A stretch of 64,000 nt of DNA from Gnetum montanum (lineage: Eukaryota; Streptophyta; Gnetopsida; Gnetales; Gnetaceae), in the NCBI GenBank assembly GCA_015680685.1, contig MNCI01028261.1, positions 5,085 to 69,084 of the forward strand. The letters are read 5' to 3'. The notes below the pieces were generated by a model. It ran no database searches and was not told where the DNA came from. It saw only the letters and a list, made by a program, of their open reading frames with translations. Shown here piece after piece: positions 11,860 to 22,862 of the stretch. Position 1 is the first letter of the stretch. Each line of letters begins with the position of its first letter. A program made the translations under genes and the position numbers.

Positions 11860-12826
11860 TGATGAATTGTTGTGTTGCATTGATGGATCCCCATTGATGT
11901 GGCCTCATTGACAGCACCCTGTCAATGCAATCCTATCTGCATGATGTTGCCCCATCGATGGGGCTGCATCGACATAGCGTTTGTTGCATCTATGGGGCCC
12001 TGTCGACGTATCTCTAGAATAAAAACTATAAAAACATGATCACCAACCATGTTTATGAATGTCTTGTTATAGTTGTAATAGAGCTCTTACAGTTTTTCTA
12101 TTTGAGAGTTAAAATATTTCTTTGAGTGCCTATAGTAGGAGTCAAAAAGTGTACAGATCTTTATTTAAGTACTATTGTACCTGAACACACTAGTGTGAAT
12201 AATAATAAAGATGAGCCTTTNCCGATGGAAGGTGAAAGGCAACCAGTAATGCCTTCATCTTCTTCTCCTTACTCTAGGGATTGTTCACAGTCCACGCAAC
12301 ATCATTAATGTAGGTTGGAATGGAGATATCTTAGAGATAGAGCATTACTAGGAATAAATCCTTAACATTGAAAAACCAAGTAGTGAATTTTTTGTGTTAG
12401 ATATTGAACATCCTAACTACATTCTATAACTCCTAGTAGTCATTCATTCTTTTGGCTANTTAACCCTAGTAATGGTATGTGGGTTCATAACATGTATAGA
12501 AAGTGGGACCAAATGCTTATTTTAGGACTAGTTAGAGATTAGTTAATTATTTAAATTAAATTAGTTATTAAAATACTTCAATTCTTTATTTTAAGCACTA
12601 GGTGCATAAAACATAAAATAACAAAAATCATCCTCGATTACACTTAACCATACCTTTGTGCCTAGCAAGTGTAATTGAGAAGACAATGAATGACTATTAG
12701 GGCAAAGTTCACTTCCTAGAAGACTAGTGTACTAGAAGACATAGAGTCCATAGAATTTGACCGAATTGTGCATGAATGTTTCATGATTCGTATGGTTGGG
12801 CATAGGGGTATCCTTCACCACTCTTA
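11860..12826 (+). repeat. 3' LTR of element E (C-subfamily), with a patched insert
   Basis: It begins TGATGAATTG after the purine-rich ATGGGGGCA (PPT) and ends with TATGGTTGGGCATAGGGG...CCACTCTTA. It carries TATAG/AATAAAGATGAGCC blocks; the polyadenylation AATAAA is at 12204-12209. Its 5' half matches the LTRs of element C. The middle (12222-12458) is replaced by an inverted piece of the aORF bounded by N at both ends (12221 and 12459), so the true LTR centre is missing from this assembly. Confidence 0.75.
12221..12459. other. N-bounded inverted duplicate (likely assembly patch)
   Basis: Bases 12223-12458 are, as far as I can read, an exact reverse complement of 11277-11512 in the aORF. One N stands at each end. 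Everything else in this element is strongly diverged between copies, so an identical inverted copy placed in the middle of an LTR is best explained as mis-placed gap filling or a chimeric read. Confidence 0.85.
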
Positions 12827-12869
12827 AACAATTATGAAAATCATAAATAAAAGTAAGATTAAGATACTT

Positions 12870-14020
12870 CCTAATCCTGATCAACCTTAGGAATTAATGG
12901 AAGTAGTTGTAGTTTTGTCATAAGTGATATATGATCAGATGGTCTTATTTGAGATGGCAAGGCTTGATCTTGATTCTTCTCAATTTATTCTTTAGAAATT
13001 AGCTCTAGTAACTTGGTAACTTGGAAGAATCAGATATTGTACCAAATATAATCCAAGGTCTTAATGAAGAATGTTGTTGACCCCTCATTAATCATGATAG
13101 AGTAATTGCTAAATTATGGTTCTTAATGAGTACTATCCATCAACATCATCTATTCCTAAATTATGAGATCTGATTTATCTATTAAAGATTTCAAGTAAGT
13201 AGAATATGCACTCAACAATAGAATTTCATGTTTAATTAATGGGAACATCTTCTTCAAATTAGGTTCCTCTTCCAAGGATTTCTTTACACATCCATATTTT
13301 AAGAATTAATAAACACTACTTCTCACTTGCGCATTGAAGTCTCCACAAAGGACAATTGACACTAGATTGGTATGATTTAGGAATAACTTACTCTTTAAAC
13401 TTTCCTCTATTTGCTTACTCAAGTATGCCTCTTGACATAATCTAACATCTGCACATGTTGATTTGACAATTAAATGAGTGTTAACTATACATACATATTT
13501 TTTTGATAACTTGATTTTAGTATCATTGCCAAAGTTATGTAGCATTTCTAGAACCTTGACCATTCTTTCTTTTCCATAATTTGAAGTTTTGAAATTTCAA
13601 AAATCATATCTCCTAAGCTTCATTCAAATCTTTGTACTAATTCAAACTTGGCTTTTTTATAAAAGATCGCTCAACCATTCATGCTGTGATTTCTACAATA
13701 GGCTAATTTATATGGATCAAAAGAAGAACTTCCACAAGAACCTTTTTGTTTGTAAATACCTCTATATTTCATCTTTCCCAAGTTTGGTTGAAATTGGTAT
13801 AGGAATTTCCATGGTAGGACTTCTTGTAGGCATAAGACATCAACATCCAAATCTTGTGACTTTGCTAAGATGCATGAATATCAATATTCATGACAATTCG
13901 AGGCCCATGGTGGACATAGTGGATGTTGTCTCTCACTAGCTAAGGATCTTGCAAGCACATTGTATGTTGCAACTTTCATTCTCTTTCTTGGATTCTCTAC
14001 TAGACCATTATTCTTTATGG
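12870..14020 (-). pseudogene. Processed pseudogene of a CCR4/Angel-type deadenylase (EEP nuclease)
   Basis: Reading leftwards: KVATYNVLARS, DVDVLCLQEVLPW, GIYKQKGS, AIFYKKAKFELVQ, then after a frameshift near 13565 VCIVNTHLIV, VSIVLCGDFNAQVRSSVY, and further on LLSAYS, TTFFIKTLDYIWYN, LLELISKE and PSDHISLMTKLQLLP. These are, in order, the motifs of the endonuclease/exonuclease/phosphatase fold: YN, the metal-binding Glu of LQEV, NTHL, GDFN and SDH. This is the CCR4/nocturnin/Angel family of poly(A) deadenylases. In-frame TGA codons interrupt it (for example where the family has a residue before AIFYKK). I see no introns over about 1.15 kb, which fits a retrocopy. It begins about 45 bases after the LTR of element E. 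No promoter is evident. Confidence 0.8.
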
Positions 14021-14584
14021 CTAGCATACACCTTGTTGAACAAGATTATGGCTCTCCATGTTGTTTTGTCATATGATTTTATTGAAACACAAATTAATAA
14101 ACATGTTCTTGATTATTCTGGTTCACCAATTGATTCATCAATTGATTCTCCAACTAACCTTGTTGGTAACAACTAGCTATATTACCTAGACTTCTTTAGT
14201 GACCTTTCTACCCCTCTTAACACTTTGAATCCCTAGTGTAACTAATGAGACACCAGGGGTTAGAGACACAAGACTATTTGCAAAGGTTAAGCATTTAATA
14301 TCAAGGTCCAAAAGGTTAAATTTATTAGTCCAAACAATTAAATTATTAGGCATGATTAGCTAGTCTAAGTTATAACCTTTTGAAGACATAGATTATGTTA
14401 TCATCAAATTATTGGATACTCAGATGATAAATTTGACCTCACCATTGAGTTTAGAAATGTGAAAAATGTTAGAAATGACTATTTATATGTTAGAAATGAA
14501 CCTTGTATGTGCAAGTTATGCTAAAATTGAGTCTTCAAAGATTTAGAGGCACAATGCTTGGCAAGGAGGAAAAAGTAATATTTT
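14021..14584. other. No gene recognised
   Basis: 14021-14180 may be an upstream continuation of the deadenylase pseudogene, but it has no conserved motif. The rest is AT-rich DNA without a supported feature. Confidence 0.4.
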
Positions 14585-14856
14585 GAAGCTAGCAATGGTA
14601 TTTGTGGGCACCGATGAAGCTAGCAATTTCTAGCATCAATGGTATCCATAGGTGCCATTGAAGCCAATGATTTTTGGCGCTGGTGATGTTTGTGGATGCT
14701 AGTGAAGGTAGTGATTTTCAGCATTGGTGGTGTCTATAGGCCACTGATGAAGCTAGCAATTTTTGGTGTGGGTGGTGTCCGTAAGCACCAGTGAAGCTAG
14801 CAATTTCCAGTGCCAACGATGTCCACAAATGCTAGTGAAGGTAGTAATTTCACGGA
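14585..14856. repeat. 44-bp minisatellite, about six degenerate copies
   Basis: Units begin GAAGCTAGCAATTT or close variants (GAAGCCAATGATTT, GAAGGTAGTGATTT) and recur every 43-45 bases through a middle like GGTGTCCATAGGCACCAGT. Copies differ by many transitions, so the array is old. Confidence 0.8.
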
Positions 14857-15696
14857 TGAGGGTTTCAAGGCACAACAAAGGGTTTTGGCAATGTAGCGCA
14901 GTAGCAATGGCACAACTAGGTAAAGAGTATCTTTAGCACAAAGATGTGTTCTTCAAACTTTTCTTTCAAATGTTCAATCTTTATGGATGAAAATCATAGG
15001 TCTGTATGGTGTAACTCAGATTTCTACATTTGCAAATATTTCTTAGGAGACTGCATCAGTCAGAGGCAAATTTTTGTTTGTCAAAGTTGCACAGGCACAT
15101 CAACCCAACACATGTTAAGTACATACGTAGATATCTGCTTCAGTTTAAGTTTAAATAGAATTGCAAGCTCTTTTGGAATTATAGTAGAGCAATATAGAAT
15201 TAAATGATCACATAGAAGGACATAAAGGGCAAGGCTAGCTTTCTAATATGTGTTTTACCAAGCCCAAGACAAGTTTAGATGAAGACATTAACCAAGTTTC
15301 TACAAGAACCTCATGTAGAATAAAAAAAAAACTGGTTTTAGTAGTAGCAATAACAATATGGACTAATCTTTCTTTACTCAAATTTCCTTTTTGTTTAATG
15401 CAGCCATAGCTAGAGATCTAATTATTTTAAGTGAAGAATTCTATTATATCTTGTTGAAGATACAAGGATGATCTATTTTAGTAGTGACAACATTATATTT
15501 TTCTTTCTCTATGTAGTACCAATACAGGATTCATCGTATTTAGAATGGTAAACATCCTAATGTTATGGAGGTTTTTTTTTACTTATTTTCATTGTTCTAG
15601 AGAATGAGTTTGTTACAATTGCACTAATTTTGGTCAAGAGGCTAACACATTTAGCGCAATGAAGGGTGGAATGAGAGTAAAGTTTGTCACCCTTAG
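14857..15696. other. No gene recognised
   Basis: An 87-codon Cys/Phe-rich ORF at 14944-15207 shows no known motif and is not supported as a gene. The remainder is AT-rich DNA. Confidence 0.4.
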
Positions 15697-16170
15697 CGAT
15701 TATGATTATGGCGATGGTTAAGGTGATGATTATGATTACGATGACAATGATGGTGATGTTGATGGTTACAATTATGATAACGGTGATGGTGACATTGATG
15801 GTTACAATTACAATTTTGGTAACAGTTACGGTTACAATTATGGTGATAGTTATGGTTATGGTGATAGTTATAGTTTCGATTATGGTTACGGTGATGGTTA
15901 TAGTGATGGTTGCGGTTATAGCTACAATTATTGTGATGGTTGTGGTTATGGCTACAGTTATAGTGATGGTTGCGGTTATGGATACAGTTATGGTTACGAT
16001 GATGGTTAAGATGGTTATGGTTACTATGATAGTGATGGTTATAGTTATAGTGATGGTGATGGTTATGGTTATGGTGACAATTATGGTTACAATTATGGTG
16101 ATGGTTATGGTGACGGTTACAATGATGGTTAAGATGATGGTTGTAGTTACTATGACAGTTACGGTTACTG
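15697..16170. repeat. Degenerate GGTTAY/GGTGAY hexamer array
   Basis: About 470 bases built from GGTTAT, GGTTAC, GGTGAT, AGTTAT and AATTAT triplet pairs. One frame is stop-free for 171 codons but reads only Met/Val/Thr/Ile, as any such repeat would. Another frame reads Gly-Tyr-Gly-Asp/Asn/Ser repeats and is interrupted by three TAA codons. I regard it as a decayed simple-sequence array, not a gene. Confidence 0.75.
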
Positions 16171-16359
16171 TGAGGAAAATAAATATAATGTTTATTTAAA
16201 GATATTATACGTAGACATCATGTTTTAGCATTAAGAGGTGGAATATTTGAATTCATGTATTTTCAGAAACATGAAACCTGCTACTATTAGTACTAATAGA
16301 GAAGGCGTAGAAAACTCTCTTCAAGATTAATAATAAAAATCATTTTTTGTAACAAGTAA

Positions 16360-17268
16360 TGTGATTTATGGAGGTCGTGGCAATGGGCATGCACATAGGC
16401 ATGGCTAAGGTGGAGGACGACCATGGATCGTAGAAACTAGAAATCTAGAATTGATGACTGTAGAGGAGAGAAGACAATTTCTAAAACAAGAAGCAAAATG
16501 ACACAAACAAAAACACCTATTTCTATGAAATTTAGGAGTACATAATTTATGAATTTTTAATATTTCAAAATAAATATTCAACGTAGAAAAATCTTCTTAT
16601 TTTATTTACATACTTACATTGCATATATTTTTTTAGGCTATATCAACTTTGAATTCCCTCTCATCACTTGGAAATTCATCCAATGTAATGATCCACATTA
16701 TTGATACTAATAATGTAAATAATCAAGAAGAAATCTTGGTTGGTGTCTACCCATACTCAAGTTGGTACATATTTTAATTCTTTTAATTTAAATTTTCAAA
16801 CATTTTTGTAGGACATTGTAAATACATCTGCACTTGTTATTCAAGCAACATCGACATCAGAAATCACACACATAGAAGAAGAACAAATGCAAGAAGATAA
16901 AAAACAACCACATTAGAGTGAAATTGAGTGTTGAACAAGGCAATGTCGATAGGAGGAAATTCATTTCAATGAATATATGAAGCTACAGATGTTGCCAGTC
17001 CACCAATAGTGGAAATGCCTTCTTTAGAACCTATTCAGTCTTTTCCAATATTGCAAAAGACAACTACAAATCTTGCTCAAGTAATATAGAATTTTAATAC
17101 TATAGTTAGAATTTTTGCAAATGCACATTTTTGCAATGTATGCAATGAAATGTTTCTTGGCATATTATTGGATTTAACCAGAAGTAGATGACCCACATGC
17201 AATAGGTGCATTAATGAAAAAAAAACATAATATTCTTGATAGTTTTGGCTGTGAAATCAAATGATTTT
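16360..17268 (+). pseudogene. Helitron RepHel N-terminal part
   Basis: It contains a Gly/Arg-rich start, then MTVEERRQFLKQEAK-HKQKH, a Glu/Gln-rich segment (IEEEQMQEDKKQ), and the Cys motif CNVCNEMF followed by CNRCINEKK, the putative zinc finger that precedes the Rep domain in plant Helitrons. Multiple stops. The reading continues after the solo LTR as FSIENNMDPG at 18081, as expected if the two flanks were once contiguous. Confidence 0.65.
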
Positions 17269-18079
17269 TGATGAGTCGTGATATTGTGTACGTGATATCG
17301 CATCCACCCTAGCAATATCTCATACATGATATCGTAGCCTGCTGCAATGTCTATAAATAAGAGGCAGCTTTCCCTATTTTAGTCACTTAGATTTAGTCCC
17401 TTAGCCAAACTATAGTAGTTTTACCATTCTAGTATTAGAATAATTTCCATGTGTTTGTAGTTGGAGTCTCAAAGTGATCAGATATTTATTCGAGCAAATT
17501 GTACCTGAGCACACATTTGTGTACTGCAAGAAAGAAGAACTTTCTGATAAACCTTGCAGCATGTGGACTAAGCTAAATAGGATTTAATTATTGTTAAATG
17601 TTTAAATGCTTTCCTAGATAATTAATCTCTCTCGAGTCTTGACTCTCCTAGTTAAGTGCATTTAGTACAACTGCTTCGAGCACGTGTGTAATGCTTGGTA
17701 ACCCAGTATTGAGTAGCGTTTGGTAATCCCAGTAGCATTGCACTAGTTCAGGGTGTGTGGAGCAAGTGGGAACGGATACTGATGCTAGGATAATTAGAAC
17801 TTAGTTAGTGAATTGTTAATGAAAGTTAGTCATTTAGCTCTCTTCACCTTTCCTTATTAGCGTAGGCATTAAAAAGACAAAAGATATGAAAATCACATAC
17901 CTCAAGCTTACTTAACCATACAACCGTGATAATACAAGTAAGCTTGGGAAGATAGGGATTGATTAACCTTAAGTGTTCCATTAAGGCGTGTAAGCACTTA
18001 GTCCTTGGAGTTCAACCAGATTGCGCCTGAGACGCTTGTATTCGTATGGTTGAGTGTAGGGGTACCTCGCCACTCATCA
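17269..18079 (+). mobile_element. Solo LTR (element-A family) inside the Helitron ORF
   Basis: It starts TGATGAGTCGTGATATTG, ends CGCCACTCATCA, and is flanked by a perfect 5-bp TSD, ATTTT (17264-17268 and 18080-18084). It shows the A-family U3 palindromes (GATATC near 17298 and 17331), TATAAATA at 17352-17359, and the TTTATTCGAGCA block. No internal region is present, so it arose by LTR-LTR recombination. It interrupts the Helitron reading frame just before ENNMDPG, dating the LTR insertion after the Helitron. Confidence 0.9.
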
Positions 18080-20470
18080 ATTTTCTATTGAAAATAACAT
18101 GGATCCAGGTATCCAACCACTTGTCCTAGGTTGTTTAATTGAGATTAAAGAAATGTTAATTACAAAAATTAATCCCATATTACAAGTTATACATGTAGTT
18201 GGTGGACAATTCAAGTATAAAGGTCACATAATTAGCTTTTCTTAAGATGTCACATAGATTACTAAGAGACTTCTTCTTAAAATTAAAGATATCCATTTCT
18301 TAATATTGAGAAGAGTACATCAAATGGACATCAAGTATAACTTCGTTGTCAATAAAAGATGGGTGTATGAAGCTTTGATTTTTAAGAAGGCAAATGATCC
18401 ATACTATCATGATGTTGAGATCGATATGCATGCATTAAATAATGTTGTTGATATTGGTGATGTTAACATCCTCCATAGTATTGCTTATATTCCATTGTTA
18501 GAAAAGGATGAAGAAATGAGATTGCAATTTCAAGGTCCTTTGCTTCAGATAGATGAAGAAAACATTACTAGTCATACATTGTCAGTTGCACAACATCTTG
18601 GAGTTGTAAGAAAGTAAATTGATTTGATGACAACATGGATGAATAAGCCATCATTACAATGTTCAGATGTAGTCTAGTTGCTTTCCATGTTAGATTCTCT
18701 GAGTAATAAGTTTAACATGATGGGGTTGTTTACAATGGAATTTCCAAGTCTTCTTCTTGAAGGAAAATGCAATTTTCTTGAACGAAGAGCTAAAGATGTC
18801 AAACTACATGAATATGTAAAACATCTTCTTTGCTACAAAAATTGTAGATTTAGATGTCACAAGCATTTCCAGTATATATTATCTCCATTTGATTGTTATT
18901 TTCACTTTTCATAATGTTTTTTAAATCATTGAAACAATGATATGTGTTTTATTTTTTGGTATTATATCTATAATGTAATTAGAAGGATATAGGTAATGGA
19001 ATCTACGTTTATATATTTTTTTAAAAAATATTATTGATGCATCCATAACTAATGAGAAACTACGGGTACAATTGAATAATGCTCAATTACAGGTAATTGT
19101 TGACGACTATATGCAATATGGTACTTCCATTCGTGGTAGGCCATCTTATTGAAAAAAATGTAAAGCAAAGCTAACTAACACGGTGAATCAATTGGGAAAA
19201 CCTACTATTCTTTTTTTACTTTGAGTGGAATAGATCTCTATTGACCTAAGTTGCATAATCTAATGGAAGGAGATCCACCTGAGAACTTATGAGAACTCAA
19301 ATGTTGAAGACAAAGTAATATCATAGAAAATCCACATATAGTTGCAGAGTTTGTGCATCATTGTCAAGTTTCCTTTCTTAAAATAATTTTGATGAATGAA
19401 TTTCATGTTGTTGACTATTGGACACAATATGAGTGGTAGCATTGCGGATCTCCACATGTCCATGGTTTCCTATGAATACAAGATGCTTCAAAGGTAGATG
19501 AACTTGACCATAATGATCCTCACATCATGCATACGGCAAAGGAATTTTTTGATTCAATTACACATGTATGGAATCCAAGATTTACAGCAAATGGACATCC
19601 AAATAATGTAAGTTCTCATTTATCTTTTATGTTATTTAGATAGTTTTTTTTTTGCAAAATATTACTTTGAATATGCAAATATTAATCTTTCCATTGTCAT
19701 ATCTTTCAATTTGTCATCCAACTTAGGCTTTATGTGTAAATGTGTTGCATCATTTATGTGAATTAACTACTAAAAAACTACAATGTATGGATATAAAATG
19801 TGATTATACTAATTTGCTTAATGTTGTTCAAAGACATACCATTTGCAAACCTAGTGCATGCTTACGAAAAATTAATGGTAGAGAAGTTTTCAGGTACCAG
19901 TTTATAATCAGATTGTTTTCTCTTACTATTTCTTGACCATTACAATCATTTTTATTAGAAGGTAAACTATAATCTATCTTGGGAAAAAAATATCTAGATA
20001 TTCAACTTCTATATCTTTCAACTCTAGGTATAATGTTCCTTGGTCATTATCTTTAGAATCCACTCTTCAAAGAGATCTAGAAAATAATAATAAGATTACT
20101 TGTGTTCCTTGAAGAAATGATTCAAGGTTTAATGTTCATAATTGAATGATGCTTCAAATATGAAGGGAAAATACAATTTTTTAGCTAGTAATGTCATGAT
20201 ATGTTTTCATGAAATATATCACGAAGTACGTAGCTAAAATAGAGTAGAAATCATAATCTTTTCATGACATGTTGTTGAAAATTTCTATGTTAAGGAATCC
20301 TCATGAAGATGCTTTATCAGTGTATAGAAGGCTCATGATGGATGTTGTTGCAGATATAGACATTGGTACTATGGAGGTCTGCCACATGTTGTATGAGCTT
20401 CCTATGGTAAATTGTAGTCTTATTTCCTACACACAATGTTTCTCGAGAGGTGTACAAAAAGGTTCAAACT
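18080..20470 (+). pseudogene. Helitron DUF6570-like and Rep nuclease region
   Basis: It begins FSIENNMDPGIQP, then EIKEMLITKINPILQV and GGQFKYKGHIISF, followed by DIKYNFVVNKRWVYEAL and NDPYYHDVEID, matching the conserved segment ahead of Rep in plant Helitron proteins. Around 19200-19600 the Rep core reads PTIFF-TLSG, AEFVHH, FLKIILMNEFHVVDYW, YEW-HCGSPHVHGFL and FDSITHVWNPRF; the HVH pair is the metal-binding motif of rolling-circle Rep. From 19780 DYTNLLNVVQRHTICKPSACLR and GREVFRYQF follow, then NPHEDALSVYRRLMMDVVAD (20290). Stops and frame changes make it inactive. Confidence 0.8.
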
Positions 20471-20779
20471 AATTCAAATGAAACTAATGAAGTTTAAAAT
20501 TACATAACTCTTATTAATATGTATAAAAAACATCCACTACTGATGGAGGGTGTATCATTATTGTAGGCTTTTAAAAAGCACAACTGAAACATGAGGAATA
20601 ATAACAACCCAAATTGGAATTTGTGTCACCCAAAGCCAAACACTATTATCAGATATTATCCCAAGTTTCTAATCCCATCAAATAAGGGAAACAAAAATGG
20701 ATTAAATACTATTAAGCTATGTTGTTATTGCATTACCTGTTTAGAGATGTTAAGTGAGATCTTGGTTCAAATGATGGAG

Positions 20780-22490
20780 AGATTGAAATGAAGTGGTTGT
20801 CTATTCAACATCTATATGTCACATTAGAGAATAATGGTGAAGAAGAATTCCAATGAGCTTTGGAGGAAAAAAGGCAACTTGAAGGTCTAACTCCCTAGGT
20901 ATAGGATCATGAGGAATATGATTTTGAAATCCTAAATCATAATCTCTTATCAATAGGTCATTTTTAGAGAATAGAATTAGAGATGCTTGGCATACGAGAT
21001 GTTGATAGAATGCATGACTGGATGTTACATTATCTAGGAGAGGATGTTGCAAAGTTCGCTACAAGCTTTATTGCCAACAATAAATCATCTCACTCCATGA
21101 TTGTTGTTGATCATGACTATAGTGCCTATGATTCTGATAAGTTGTAAGCAAAACAAAAGAAATGCTACAATAAAATTATAGGGCACATGATGTTTTCACA
21201 ATCAATAGATGAAGTTGTTTCCCCTTTATGAATGATTATCTACGCAATAGTTGGTACGGGAAGGTCATTTCTCATAGGCATGCTTTATAATGCTTTCATG
21301 AAATACTGCCATGAAAAACATAATGCTTTACATGTCATGGTACCCACAAGAGTTGTGGCATTTAACATTAGCGCAACAACCATTCATTCCAGTTTGAGCA
21401 TTAGAATAGGTGCCTACAAAGAACTCTCTTCCTCTACAAAGATAAGTATACAACATCAACTATCAGAGGTAAGATATATAATAATTGATGAAATGAGTTT
21501 TGTGGGAGGAAAATTACTACAAAGCATTGATAGATGACTAAGAGAAATTTTTCTAGAGCATTGCAATGAGGTTTTTGGAGGAAGATCAATTATATTGATA
21601 GGTGATTTGGGGTAGCTTCCTCATATGTATGATGTTGTGCCTTATGCATCTAGGAATCTAGATATTATAGGCGTTTGGCACATTTCAAAACATTTTTGTT
21701 TTAGATGACATTTATCATTAGTCTAGAATTGATCCTCAACAACAAAAATTCAAGGAAGTTTTGATGCATATTAGAGAATGAAAAGGCCATGATGAAGATT
21801 ATAATTTGTTGGCTACTTGAATGAATCTTCCATCCACTTTGAATGGATTAGACAATTTTGAAAAATCAATGCATTTATATGATATGAAGGATAAAGTCCA
21901 ATCACATAATAAGAAGATTTTACAAACTATGCAAAGACTCATTGCTGTGTGTGTAGTAGATAGAGATCCCCATGGATTTAGAATCTTAGATGATGAAGAC
22001 AATGATATTGAGCAATCTTTGCTTATATGTGAAGGTGGAAGAGTTACACTCATAGTTAACCTTTGGTTTGAAGTAGGATTGATGAATGGTGCACTTGGCA
22101 TGATTCATAGTATTATGTATTGTCTAGGTAAACAGCCACCTACATTACCATCATACATTGTTGTTGATTTTGACTCCTACATCAAATGTCCCTTTGATAA
22201 TGGCAATCCTCATCATGTGTCAATTATATCTGTGGTTCGAAAAGCATCGCGTCAATTACTATTACGCTTGGTATGAACCATGACTATTCATAAATTTCAA
22301 GAAATGACACTAGATAAAGCTACTATTGACATATATTCAAGAGAAGTTATAGGTGTAACGTTTGTTACATTAGAGTCAAAACCATTGATTCTTTGAAGAT
22401 TCATCCTCCATTCTCTATGTAGAGATACAGAAATATTTCATATGCTAAACATCTTCATAGTATAATTGCACAGGAAGTTTGTTTTTCTTA
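20780..22490 (+). pseudogene. Helitron PIF1-like helicase region
   Basis: A spacer reading LNHNLLSIGH and EDVAKFATSFI (20900-21070) is followed by the helicase: AIVGTGRSFLIGMLYNAF (Walker A; GTGKS has become GTGRS), TRVVAFNI and TTIHSSLSI, IIIDEMSFVGGKLL (Walker B, DE intact), ILIGDLGQLP (motif III), then after 21860 RLIAVCVVDRD, EGGRVTLIVNLWFEVGLMNG, and near 22280 TIHKFQEMTLDKA (motif VI region, Q of SQG changed). The loss of the Walker A lysine and several stops show it is dead. Confidence 0.8.
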
Positions 22491-22800
22491 ATTAGAGGAT
22501 TAGGCATATTCAGTTCACACTTATGACTATGTTTGCCTTTTGCTCAATCCTATTCTAAAACTCTATAATGTATTCCTTCATTAACATATATGAAATATAT
22601 AAACTTTTATTTTTACCAATTTATGTTTATAGTAAATATTATTTGGAATGCAAATAGTGATATTATTTAAATAGTTCTATTAATATTTTAACAACTTGAA
22701 CATTTATAACTATGTCCTTTATAATGATAATCGATAACATAAAAACTTAAAAAAGTAAATAGATTCTACTCATTGCCAGTGAAACTACTTCACTAGCTTA
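22491..22800. other. Helitron 3' flank, no clear end
   Basis: AT-rich DNA. A short hairpin AGTGAA-ACTAC-TTCACT occurs at about 22779-22795, but it is not followed by CTRR a few bases later in the usual way, so I do not call it the Helitron terminus. Confidence 0.4.
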
Positions 22801-22862
22801 GATAAATAGATAGATAGATAGATAGATAGATACATACATACATACATACATATATATATATC
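22801..22862. repeat. Compound microsatellite (GATA)n-(CATA)n-(TA)n
   Basis: Uninterrupted ATAG/GATA repeats pass into CATA repeats and then TA repeats, adjoining the fold-back element at its left end. Confidence 0.95.

Larger units (their letters stand above)
3772..12826 (+). mobile_element. Gypsy element E: chimeric, pol-less LTR retrotransposon
   Basis: Order on the plus strand: LTR (3772-4718), PBS (4720-4737), leader interrupted by a reversed solo LTR (4845-5841), gag (from 5855), a junction near 7960-8060 where protease, RT, RNase H and integrase should be, then 3' non-coding DNA, the aORF (8738-about 11660), a purine-rich PPT (ATGGGGGCA) and a 3' LTR (11860-12826). The two outer LTRs share only their terminal blocks and differ strongly in the middle. 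The 3' LTR resembles the LTRs of element C, while the 5' LTR resembles the reversed solo LTR. No TSD joins the outer ends (ATAGA before, AACAA after). I infer either a recombinant of two related elements or two truncated elements fused near 8000; both explain the missing pol. Confidence 0.7.
16360..22490 (+). mobile_element. Decayed autonomous Helitron (Rep-helicase)
   Basis: Plus-strand remnants of a RepHel protein in the correct order: an N-terminal part with MTVEERRQFLKQEAK (about 16450), a Cys-pair zinc-finger segment FCNVCNEMF...CNRC (about 17125-17215), a DUF6570-like part (18080-18500), the Rep core with PHVHG (about 19450), and a PIF1-type helicase (20780-22490). Non-coding gaps with AT-rich sequence (about 16540-16640, 18920-19040, 19610-19730) are probably introns. 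A solo LTR splits the ORF at 17269. Helitrons transpose by rolling circle and leave no TSD apart from insertion between A and T. I could not identify the TC start or the hairpin/CTRR end. Confidence 0.75.

Noticed and set aside
14944-15207. 87-codon Cys-rich ORF as a small secreted protein
   Set aside because: Cys positions fit no known family and there is no clear signal peptide or promoter.
15684-16199. 171-codon Met/Val/Thr-rich ORF
   Set aside because: It is the shadow of a GGTTAY/GGTGAY simple repeat in one frame; composition follows from the repeat and no protein family has it.
22779-22800. Hairpin AGTGAA...TTCACT as a Helitron 3' end
   Set aside because: No CTRR at the expected distance and no subterminal similarity to compare.
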